5,865 bases of DNA from an uncultured Bacteroidales bacterium (GTDB lineage: Bacteria; Bacteroidota; Bacteroidia; Bacteroidales; Marinilabiliaceae), in NCBI GenBank assembly GCA_934699135.1, contig CAKUVM010000075.1, positions 1 to 5,865 of the forward strand, in the 5' to 3' direction. This document shows, in pieces, positions 1-5,558 of this stretch. The first letter of the stretch is position 1, and each line of letters starts with the position of its first letter. The notes beneath the pieces were generated by a model. The model did not search any database. It saw nothing but the letters and a program-made list of their open reading frames with translations, and had not been told where the DNA came from. A program made the translations under genes and the position numbers.

Positions 1-1427
1 GGCTTAAGACCGAGCTTCTCTCCCTCGGTGATCATAAGCGTGTAGGCCTCGGCGTAGTCATTGCGAATGACGCCGTCGAGGATGGCGTCTTTGATGGCGT
101 CTTTGATGATGCCCACGGGTTGGCTGGGAGGCAGGCCGAAGGTTCGCATGATCTCCTCGCCCGACACGGGCGGCTGGAAGTTGCGGATGTGGTCTTTCTC
201 CTCAATCTCCTTCATCTTGCGCCGGACAATCTTGAAATTTCGCAAGAAACGCTGCACCTTCTCCTCGTTTCGGCTCGTTATGTCGGCCTCGCAAAGGGTC
301 ATGAGGGCCTCGACATCGTCGCCGGCCTCGAAGAGGAGGCGGCGCACGGCGGAGTCCGTCACCACGTCTTCGCTAAGGACGATGGGGCGCATATGAAGAT
401 TGACGAGCTTCTGCACAAACTTCAGCGGCTCGCCGAGGGGTAGCTTGAGGCGGGTGAAGATCTTGGGCAACATCTTGGCCCCGATATAGTTGTGGTTGCG
501 GAACGTCCACCCCACCCCGTCTTCAAAACGTTTGGTGCGAGGCTTGCCGATGTCATGAAAGAGCGCGGCCCAACGGAGCCAGACATCGGCCGACTGCGCT
601 GCCACGCTGTCCAGCACCTGCATGGTGTGGTTGAAATTGTCTTTGTGGGCAAAACGCCCCCTCTTCTCCACCCCTTTGAGAGCCGATAGCTCGGGCAATA
701 TGTATGCTAGGAGGCCAACCTTGTCAAGCAGCTTCCAGGCCACGGAGGGCTCTCGCGACGTCTCCATGGCCTTCATCAGCTCCTCGGTGATCCGCTCTTG
801 GGATATTATCTCAATCCGCGGGGCCATACGCGTCATGCCCTCCAGCGTGGCCGGGCTTATGGAGAAGCCCAGGCGGGAGGCGAAACGTATGCCGCGGAGC
901 ATGCGCAGCGGGTCGTCAGAGAACGTGACATCTGGGTCCAGCGGAGTGCGGATGATGCCGTCACGCAGGTCCTCAATGCCGCCAAAGGGGTCCACAATGT
1001 CGCCAAATGTGTCCGGATTGAGGCTGAGAGCCAAGGCGTTGATGGTGAAGTCTCGCCGCCGCTGGTCGTCCTCGATGGTGCCATCTTCCACAATGGGCTT
1101 GCGGGAGTCTGCCCTATAAGACTCTTTGCGCGCCCCGACGAACTCAATCTCGGCCCCGCCGGCCTTGACCATGGCCGTGCCGAACGACTTGAAGACGGAG
1201 AGGCGCGCCCCCGTGAAACGGCGCGAGACCGACGTGGCCAAATCTATGCCGCTGCCCTGGACGACGATGTCGATGTCTTGTGACGGGATGCCGAGAAGCA
1301 GGTCGCGGACAAAGCCGCCAATGACGTAGGCCGGCTGACCCGTGACGCCGACAATGTCCCTCACCACGCCAAAGACCTTGTGGCGCAATGCCTCGCTATA
1401 GTTGCCCTTTATTGTGACAAGCTCCAC
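1..1427 (-). CDS. cca: CCA-adding tRNA nucleotidyltransferase with HD domain (3' end cut by window edge)
   Basis: The enzyme adds or repairs the CCA 3' end of tRNAs in the cytoplasm, using CTP and ATP without a nucleic acid template. About 475 codons are visible and the frame stays open to the edge, close to the family's usual length, so probably only a few C-terminal residues are missing. Visible motifs, numbered from the GTG start: the nucleotide-binding GGFVRD at 37-42, the metal-binding DID at 51-53, ExE at 93-95, RRDFTINAL at 123-131 and DDPLRMLRGIRF at 170-181. These are the hallmarks of the class II poly(A) polymerase/CCA-transferase head and neck. An HD phosphohydrolase-type domain follows, with HDIGKP at 291-296. 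GTG at 1427 is chosen because no in-frame ATG lies nearby upstream and a strong purine-rich ribosome binding site sits six bases before it. It starts one base after the glycosyltransferase stop, so the two are co-transcribed and probably coupled. All catalytic residues looked for are present. A poly(A) polymerase role is less likely. Confidence 0.95.
   Translation of the reverse strand, partial: MELVTIKGNYSEALRHKVFGVVRDIVGVTGQPAYVIGGFVRDLLLGIPSQDIDIVVQGSGIDLATSVSRRFTGARLSVFKSFGTAMVKAGGAEIEFVGARKESYRADSRKPIVEDGTIEDDQRRRDFTINALALSLNPDTFGDIVDPFGGIEDLRDGIIRTPLDPDVTFSDDPLRMLRGIRFASRLGFSISPATLEGMTRMAPRIEIISQERITEELMKAMETSREPSVAWKLLDKVGLLAYILPELSALKGVEKRGRFAHKDNFNHTMQVLDSVAAQSADVWLRWAALFHDIGKPRTKRFEDGVGWTFRNHNYIGAKMLPKIFTRLKLPLGEPLKFVQKLVNLHMRPIVLSEDVVTDSAVRRLLFEAGDDVEALMTLCEADITSRNEEKVQRFLRNFKIVRRKMKEIEEKDHIRNFQPPVSGEEIMRTFGLPPSQPVGIIKDAIKDAILDGVIRNDYAEAYTLMITEGEKLGLK
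81..104. repeat. Perfect 12-bp tandem duplication inside cca
   Basis: GATGGCGTCTTT occurs twice back to back within the CCA-transferase reading frame, encoding IKDAIKDA near its C-terminus. The reading frame is kept. The family usually has an I-K-x-A-I-(K/R)-x-A-I-L-D-G segment here, so the protein repeat is probably natural and the exact DNA repeat incidental. Confidence 0.6.
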
Positions 1428-1428
1428 G

Positions 1429-2400
1429 CTAAGCCTCCCCCTCGTTAGTCTCGATGCGCGAGGCGATGAGATATTTGTTACGATCAGGCGCATTGCGCGT
1501 GACCAGCTCGGCCACGAAGCCGGCCAAGAAGAGCTGAGTGCCCATGAGCATGAAGACAAGAGCCAAATAGAAATAGGGGCTGGTGGTGACGAGCGGCGCG
1601 CTGGCGCCATGGTAGACGAACCAGAGCTTCTTGGCACCGAGCCACGCCGCGGCGATGAAGCCAAGGAAGAACATAAGCGTGCCGAGGGCGCCGAAGAGGT
1701 GCATGGGCCTCTTGCCAAACTTGCCCATGAAGGTGACGGAGAGGAGATCCAGGAAGCCCTTGATGGTGCGCTCAATGCCGAACTTGGAGTGGCCGAACTT
1801 GCGCTCGTAGTGATGGACCACTTTCTCGCCAATCCTTCGGAATCCGGCCTCCTTGGCCAAGAGGGGCACGTAGCGGTGCATCTCGCCGTAGACCTCGATG
1901 GTCTTGACCACCTCGGAGCGATAGGCCTTGAGGCCACAATTGAAGTCGTGGAGGGGTATGCCCGATATGCGGCGCACCACGCCGTTGAATATCTTGGATG
2001 GCAGGGTCTTGGAGAGAGGGTCGTGACGCACCTTTTTCCAGCCGCTGACCATATCGTAGCCGTCGCGGAGAATCATGTCCATGAGCGCCGGGATCTCGTC
2101 GGGGCTGTCTTGCAGGTCGGCATCCATAGTGATTACCACGCGCCCGCGCGCGGCGGCGAAGCCCTCGCTCAGGGCCGCGCTCTTGCCGTAGTTGCGGCGG
2201 AAACGGATGCCCACCACGCGGCTGTCCGCCCGGTGGATCTGCTCCACCCGCTCCCACGTGTCGTCGGAGCTGCCGTCGTCAACAATAATCACCTCATATT
2301 TATATGGCGTGGTCGCCAGGACGCGCGCAATCCAGTCAGTAAGCTCTCCCAAACTCTCCTCCTCATTGAACGAGGGGACGACAATGGACAAGTCGATCAT
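1429..2400 (-). CDS. Family 2 glycosyltransferase, polyprenyl-phosphate type (ArnC/GtrB/DPM1-like), two C-terminal membrane helices
   Basis: Probably transfers a sugar from a nucleotide sugar to undecaprenyl phosphate at the inner face of the cytoplasmic membrane, supplying a lipid-linked sugar for envelope glycan modification. The 323-residue protein starts with a GT-A fold: VVPSFNEEES at 7-16, VDDGSSDD at 40-47 and the metal-binding DAD at 93-95 within MDADLQD. Next come DFNCGLKAYR at 152-161, GEMHRYVPLL at 172-181 and the basic KFGHSKFG stretch at 201-208, all typical of ArnC/GtrB/dolichol-phosphate mannose synthase relatives. Two hydrophobic segments at about 235-256 and 276-297 are the expected membrane anchor. 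Length and order match the family. The sugar donor cannot be read from sequence. It is first in a unit with the CCA-transferase, with a -7 box 26 bases upstream of the ATG. Confidence 0.93.
   Translation of the reverse strand: MIDLSIVVPSFNEEESLGELTDWIARVLATTPYKYEVIIVDDGSSDDTWERVEQIHRADSRVVGIRFRRNYGKSAALSEGFAAARGRVVITMDADLQDSPDEIPALMDMILRDGYDMVSGWKKVRHDPLSKTLPSKIFNGVVRRISGIPLHDFNCGLKAYRSEVVKTIEVYGEMHRYVPLLAKEAGFRRIGEKVVHHYERKFGHSKFGIERTIKGFLDLLSVTFMGKFGKRPMHLFGALGTLMFFLGFIAAAWLGAKKLWFVYHGASAPLVTTSPYFYLALVFMLMGTQLFLAGFVAELVTRNAPDRNKYLIASRIETNEGEA
1434..1442 (-). promoter_or_regulatory. Shine-Dalgarno-like site for the CCA-transferase gene
   Basis: On the minus strand this reads AGGGGGAGG, followed by six bases and then the GTG start at 1427. 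It lies inside the last codons of the upstream glycosyltransferase gene. Strong Shine-Dalgarno sites are uncommon in Bacteroidetes. Here the site decides the start, since no in-frame ATG is available nearby. Confidence 0.55.
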
Positions 2401-2425
2401 CTGCTTAGTGTAAAAATGCCGATGG

Positions 2426-2433
2426 CAAAGGTA
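2426..2433 (-). promoter_or_regulatory. Bacteroidetes -7 promoter element for the glycosyltransferase-cca unit
   Basis: The minus strand reads TACCTTTG, a perfect match to the TAnnTTTG -7 consensus of Bacteroidetes primary sigma factor promoters. Transcription would start roughly 15-20 bases before the ATG at 2400. The -33 region is poor: a T-run (minus strand of 2455-2460) sits about 21 bases upstream in place of TTTG. The element lies downstream of the hairpin terminator at 2510-2537, as expected for a new unit. Confidence 0.65.
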
Positions 2434-2497
2434 GTGAATATGGGAGAAGAGCGGAAAAATGGCGATGGAAAACGCAAACGGCGATGCAAGAAAGACG

Positions 2498-2537
2498 TGG
2501 AAAACAGAAGCGGCGCGCCCCGCCAGGGACGCGCCGC
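2498..2537 (-). terminator. Rho-independent-type terminator of the PCMD/beta-barrel/calycin operon
   Basis: Read on the minus strand, 2537 to 2510 forms a 12-bp stem, GCGGCGCGTCCC with GGGGCGCGCCGC (one G-U pair), closed by a TGGC tetraloop. A T-rich tail (TTCTGTTTT) follows at 2509-2501. It begins 27 bases after the stop codon of the calycin-like gene and precedes the next promoter at 2426-2433. The tail is interrupted by C and G, so termination may not be complete. Confidence 0.85.
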
Positions 2538-2564
2538 AAGAGAGAGTATCTAAATGTTCAACCT

Positions 2565-3152
2565 TTATCGCTTGACGACCTTAGAGGTGGTGCCATCGGC
2601 ATGGCGGACAATGTAGATGCCGCGGCGGTCGATGGAGTAGACCCTCTTGCCGGCAAGGTCGAAGACCTCGTCCGCGCCACTAGGCGTGGTGATGGACGGG
2701 AGAGCCGTCTCGCCAGCAGCAACTCCAGAGAATGAAGCGATCACTTTTATCTCTCCCATCGCCAAAATATCCAGCTTTTCAGTCTTAAAAGACTTGCCAT
2801 CAGATGACATAACGCCAATCAGCGTCACTTTTGCTGTTAACAAGCCTCCCATAACAGCCACATCCTGCGCCTCGGTGGTGAGCAAGACACTGCCATTGTC
2901 CTGCTTTTCTCCCTTGACATCCTTCAAATTAATGTCGCCCAGAGCCATACCTTCGAGAGAAAAATCCTTTATGGAAAGGCTGTAGAGCGAATTGGCCTCA
3001 TCCGTCTCCTCAATTATTATGGTGGTGTTTGGAGACGTTGCGGGAGCCTCCGCACTCTCAATCGAGATTACCAGGTCGCCGACGTAATCTGTGGCAAAAG
3101 CCCTAGAGACAAAAATAAGGCTGATTGCAAAAAAAAGTAAAAGTTTCTTCAT
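2565..3152 (-). CDS. Exported calycin-like beta-barrel domain protein with Por-type C-terminal tail
   Basis: The 195-residue protein begins with a clear Sec signal peptide (lysines at 2-3, hydrophobic core 4-16, AFA cleavage site at 18-20). Residues about 21-145 alternate short polar and hydrophobic strands, start with YVGDLVISIE and contain LYSLSIKDFSLEGMALG, a pattern I associate with the Bacteroidales calycin-like domain family (lipocalin-type barrel). This assignment is pattern recognition, not a search. After a short linker, residues 163-195 (VFDLAGKRVY through GIYIV to VVKR) resemble the C-terminal beta-sandwich tail of type IX secretion cargo and related Bacteroidales exported proteins. 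Many gut species carry such tails without a complete type IX system, so secretion by that route is unproven. It is last in a three-gene unit, 25 bases after the beta-barrel gene and just before the terminator. Codons are visibly more AT-rich than in the neighbours. Ligand unknown. Confidence 0.75.
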   Translation of the reverse strand: MKKLLLFFAISLIFVSRAFATDYVGDLVISIESAEAPATSPNTTIIIEETDEANSLYSLSIKDFSLEGMALGDINLKDVKGEKQDNGSVLLTTEAQDVAVMGGLLTAKVTLIGVMSSDGKSFKTEKLDILAMGEIKVIASFSGVAAGETALPSITTPSGADEVFDLAGKRVYSIDRRGIYIVRHADGTTSKVVKR

Positions 3153-3177
3153 TCGCTAAAAAAAATGAGTTTGTGAA

Positions 3178-3930
3178 TTAATTGAATCTATAAAACAGGC
3201 CAACGGTGCCGTAGATGGGGTACATGGTCTGCTCTATGGTTTTGAAACTGCTGTGAAAGACGCCAGTCAGACCCCAAGAGAGGTCGAGATAGGCGCCCAG
3301 ATGGCTCAAAAACGCCCAATCGGCTCCTGCCATAAGGCCGAACTGCGCCTTGCGCATATCGTCTGAGAAATCGTAGTCGCCACGACTGCCAGGCTCGGAG
3401 CCTATCATGACTTTCGGCCCCGTGGGCGCGCCTTGACGGATGTAGCCATCGTAGGCGTAGCCGGAAAAATCGCGACCCACAAGGAGAGAGACATAGGGGC
3501 CGGCATGTACGCGGACCTTGCGGACATCCGCCGTGGCCATAAGAGGGATGGTGAACATCCACTGGTCGACCTCGGTGACGACACCGCCCGTGAAGACGCC
3601 GCTGACGGCATCGCCGCCCTTGCGCATCTCCATGCTGTAGCCCTTGACGTCAGCATCAGTCCACATGCCCTTATTCTCAAACCTCAACGAAAGCTGCGCG
3701 CCCCAAGTGGACGAGAACTTGCGGCAGACATCGGCGCCGACAGAGAGATTGGCACGCGGGTGGAAGCCATTGAGGCCGCGGATCTCCGCAGGCAGGCCTA
3801 CGGGGGCCGTGCCACCGACACCGAAGCCCACGCGCGCGGCGACAGAAAGCACCCCGGCCTCAGACTGCGCCGAAGCGGCGGACAGAGAGAGCATGAGCGC
3901 AAAAGCGCCGCATATAATGTTTTTAATCAT
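3178..3930 (-). CDS. Outer-membrane beta-barrel protein (PorT/OMP_b-brl-like), function unknown
   Basis: The 250-residue protein has a Sec signal peptide (K3, hydrophobic core about 5-18, ASA|Q cleavage around residue 21). The mature part is a run of amphipathic strands rich in glycine and aromatic residues: VAARVGFGVGG near the N-terminus, ANLSVGADVCRKF, WGAQLSLRFENKGMW, WMFTIPLMATADVRK, VHAGPYVSLLVG, AQFGLMAGADW and GAYLDLSWGLTGVF. It ends in TVGLFYRFN, with aromatic residues near the terminus as expected for a BAM-inserted barrel. Glycine-rich strand, turn, then GPYVSLL is typical of the small eight-strand barrels common in Bacteroidetes. No enzyme motif is seen. It lies between the PCMD lipoprotein and calycin-like genes with 25-base gaps on each side. 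A purine-rich AAGAAGAAGAG precedes the ATG. It may anchor or cooperate with its neighbours, but that is inference from context. Confidence 0.85.
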   Translation of the reverse strand: MIKNIICGAFALMLSLSAASAQSEAGVLSVAARVGFGVGGTAPVGLPAEIRGLNGFHPRANLSVGADVCRKFSSTWGAQLSLRFENKGMWTDADVKGYSMEMRKGGDAVSGVFTGGVVTEVDQWMFTIPLMATADVRKVRVHAGPYVSLLVGRDFSGYAYDGYIRQGAPTGPKVMIGSEPGSRGDYDFSDDMRKAQFGLMAGADWAFLSHLGAYLDLSWGLTGVFHSSFKTIEQTMYPIYGTVGLFYRFN

Positions 3931-3955
3931 CTCTTCTTCTTTCTTGCGCTAACTC

Positions 3956-5116
3956 CTACTTCTCCTCACGGCTACAGATGACGCTCACCTTATCGACGCA
4001 GAGCGCGCTGCCAATGGCGCCCTCGAAAGCATCGCCATTGGAACTTGAGGAGAAGACAACGGACATGCTGTATCCCCTGCGCTCCAAGATGTCTTCGTCA
4101 ACATCGGCCGAATAGACGAAGTCGACGCCAAAAGGCGTCCAGACATCAGTGGGCGGCACCTCGGCCAGCTTGGCCACGCCTAGAAGGAGCGGGCTTGTGA
4201 GGACGTTGGAGCCATCTAGCGTCACGGCGTTGCCGTTGGCATCCTGGTTGCGGTAGAAGACGGCATAGATGGAGGCGGAGTCGGTCTTTTCGGGATAGAT
4301 CTTGCCCGCGCCGTCTTGATAATCAGCCCCCGGGGCGTAGGTGTAATAGCCCTCGAAGCGCACTGGCTTATAGTCGACGGGCGTGCCGAAACGCGTGGCC
4401 GACATGGGGTCCATAAGGGCATTCTCCGGGGCGAACTTGCCAAGGAAGAGATTGCCGGCGGCAATGGGCATATTGAACATAGCGCCGAGGGCGCCCGTGT
4501 AGCGCGTGACGAGGCGCGCGGCCTTGCCATCGTAGCCATTGGCCAAGGGGGCCGAGGGGTAATCAAGCGAGGCGGCCTCGCTCTGGCTTATGGAGAAGCC
4601 GGCGTTGCCGGAGGCCCAGACCTTTAGGCTGTCGCCGCGGTCGGAGAACTCAGTCCAGTCATAGTAAGACCCCACGAAAGAGGTGAGGAAAGGGTGCTCA
4701 AAATCAAAGTGGACGGTATCGCTCACCGTGCGCACCACATGGCGGACGGCCACTGAATAGGAGCGGCTCCAACGGCCATCCTCCGACGTGACCACATAAG
4801 AGACCGGGCCGGAGGTGAAATCGTGGACAGAGCCACTGGCGGGAGACACTGTGGCGCCTGCCGAGAGGCGGAAGACGGGAGCCAGAGCCGAGAGGTCGGC
4901 ACCCTGCCTCACGCCGAAAGAGACACCCGACTCGGACGAAGAGAGGTTGACGGCGGAGTCGGACGGCGAGAAGAGCGCCTCGGACGGGTTGTCAAAATGG
5001 ATATAGGCCATCTCAATGTCGCACTCGGCGTTGAGTGGCTCATCCTTTATGCAGGAGGCAAAAACGGCGGGCAACGAGGCCAAAGCGGCCATCAGCCCAA
5101 AGTGAAAGGCCTTCAT
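3956..5116 (-). CDS. PCMD-domain surface lipoprotein, probable carbohydrate-binding
   Basis: The 386-residue protein has a lipoprotein signal peptide with cysteine 22 as the lipidation site (VFAS|C). IKDE follows at once, matching the K-(D/E)2 lipoprotein export signal that sends Bacteroidetes lipoproteins to the cell surface. Residues about 45-130 resemble the Ig-like domain usual before PCMD modules (SGSVHDFTSGPVSYVVTSED at 94-113). Residues about 135-384 match the PCMD (putative carbohydrate metabolism) jelly-roll pattern: DGKAARLVTRYTG at 196-208, GNLFLGKF at 221-228, PVRFEGYYTYAPG at 251-263, SASIYAVFYR at 280-289, LTSPLLLGVAKL at 306-317 and a terminal ALCVDKVSVIC. The family is thought to bind glycans, but no ligand or enzymatic activity can be read here. 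First gene of a three-gene unit. The start at 5116 is kept because K2 gives the signal peptide a positive n-region, which the next ATG (residue 9) would lack. Confidence 0.88.
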   Translation of the reverse strand: MKAFHFGLMAALASLPAVFASCIKDEPLNAECDIEMAYIHFDNPSEALFSPSDSAVNLSSSESGVSFGVRQGADLSALAPVFRLSAGATVSPASGSVHDFTSGPVSYVVTSEDGRWSRSYSVAVRHVVRTVSDTVHFDFEHPFLTSFVGSYYDWTEFSDRGDSLKVWASGNAGFSISQSEAASLDYPSAPLANGYDGKAARLVTRYTGALGAMFNMPIAAGNLFLGKFAPENALMDPMSATRFGTPVDYKPVRFEGYYTYAPGADYQDGAGKIYPEKTDSASIYAVFYRNQDANGNAVTLDGSNVLTSPLLLGVAKLAEVPPTDVWTPFGVDFVYSADVDEDILERRGYSMSVVFSSSSNGDAFEGAIGSALCVDKVSVICSREEK

Positions 5117-5124
5117 AGGTCCGG

Positions 5125-5132
5125 CAAAAGTA
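5125..5132 (-). promoter_or_regulatory. Bacteroidetes -7 promoter element for the PCMD operon
   Basis: The minus strand reads TACTTTTG, a perfect TAnnTTTG match. Only eight bases separate it from the ATG at 5116, so the transcript would have an extremely short leader or none. No TTTG -33 element is found 19-21 bases upstream. An AT-rich stretch (minus strand of 5133-5145) directly precedes the box. Confidence 0.6.
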
Positions 5133-5232
5133 CTTATTTTAATGACACGCAGGGAGCAGGAAGTGGCATTTTTTGATTGGGCGGGGCGTGTGACCGCATT
5201 AATTCCCCGTAATTTGGGTTATCCTATAAGTG
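5133..5232. other. Divergent intergenic region, left part
   Basis: This lies between the PCMD promoter and the first plus-strand start. No gene is supported. On the plus strand there is a TTTTTTG run at 5169-5175 and a near-match to the -7 consensus, TAATTTGG, at 5210-5217. They are 34 bases apart, too far to be the -33/-7 pair of one promoter. No convincing hairpin or operator was seen. A plus-strand promoter for the genes to the right should lie here if they are transcribed as one unit, but it cannot be pinpointed. Confidence 0.4.
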
Positions 5233-5319
5233 ATGCGTCTGCCGCAGATTGAGCATAGCGGAGCCGAACTTGCGCTTGCCACTGTGGCACAAAGAAAGAT
5301 TGAACGAGGACTAGAATGA
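5233..5319 (+). CDS. Possible small ORF 1 (28 aa), coupled to the next
   Basis: The frame begins ATG directly after TAA GTG and encodes 28 residues, charged and probably helical (HSGAELALATVAQRKIERG). Its stop overlaps the start of the next small frame as ATGA at 5316-5319. I do not recognise it. It has no membrane segment or signal peptide. An 83-codon minus-strand frame overlaps it. It could be a genuine small cytoplasmic protein, the N-terminal piece of a frameshifted gene, or chance. Evidence is limited to the stop/start overlap and position upstream of a plus-strand gene. Confidence 0.25.
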   Translation: MRLPQIEHSGAELALATVAQRKIERGLE

Positions 5320-5405
5320 AAAAAAGCAAGAGAATGGCTGTGGTGATAATAACGGCCTGCATAGTGGCCGCGACTTGTAGGGCATTCCGCCAGAAGAGGA
5401 CGTGA
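5316..5405 (+). CDS. Possible small ORF 2 (29 aa), membrane or lipoprotein-like segment
   Basis: Encodes 29 residues: a basic start (MKKSKR), a hydrophobic stretch at about 7-20 (MAVVIITACIVAAT) and a basic end (CRAFRQKRT). It could be a single short membrane helix. IITAC at 11-15 also fits a lipobox, though the hydrophobic core before C15 is short. The start overlaps the stop of small ORF 1 (ATGA) and the stop overlaps a GTG (GTGA at 5402-5405) of small ORF 3. The signal-like character raises the chance that this is coding. Alternatively, it is the signal/membrane part of a gene broken by frameshifts. Not recognised. Confidence 0.3.
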   Translation: MKKSKRMAVVIITACIVAATCRAFRQKRT

Positions 5406-5530
5406 CGGTATGGTCTGGCCACTCGCGCCACAGCTGGGACGAACCGCTGAAGAACGAGCGCGCCATGCAAAAGGACTCAATAAACGTCATTGTCCCGAAG
5501 ATTGGGGAGGTGACGCGGATTGGGGAGTGA
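5402..5530 (+). CDS. Possible small ORF 3 (42 aa), GTG start
   Basis: Encodes 42 residues from GTG, polar and mixed charge (VWSGHSRHSWDEPLKNERAM, then INVIVPKIGEVTRIGE). The frame is open back to a TAG at 5378-5380, so the start is not certain. It overlaps small ORF 2 by GTGA and ends 28 bases before the lipoprotein ATG at 5559. The sequence reads like the C-terminal part of a protein following a membrane segment, which would fit small ORFs 2 and 3 being one gene split by a -1 shift. Not recognised and no known motif seen. Confidence 0.25.
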   Translation: MTVWSGHSRHSWDEPLKNERAMQKDSINVIVPKIGEVTRIGE

Positions 5531-5558
5531 GAACGAAAACATATCAATAAAGTTGAGA

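Noticed and set aside
81..104. 12-bp tandem repeat as a possible phase-variation or slippage site
   Set aside because: A 12-base unit keeps the reading frame, there are only two copies, and the encoded motif matches the usual family sequence at this position.
1402..2553. Long plus-strand open frame of 383 codons
   Set aside because: It is antisense to the unmistakable glycosyltransferase gene, shows no protein family signature, and results from GC-rich codon bias on the opposite strand.
3433..3981. Plus-strand open frame of 182 codons
   Set aside because: Shadow of the outer-membrane barrel gene on the minus strand. No signal peptide or domain pattern.
5172..5217. TTTG at 5172-5175 and TAATTTGG at 5210-5217 as a plus-strand -33/-7 promoter pair
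   Set aside because: The spacing is 34 bases instead of about 19-21 and the second element deviates from TAnnTTTG, so it is not supported as a promoter.
5219..5470. Minus-strand 83-codon frame with a strongly hydrophobic central stretch (AVIITTAILLLFFILVLV)
   Set aside because: It overlaps the plus-strand small ORF chain and has no evident start context or promoter. Its hydrophobic stretch is antisense to the hydrophobic part of small ORF 2, as expected for a shadow. It remains a possible single-pass membrane protein if the plus-strand frames prove non-coding.
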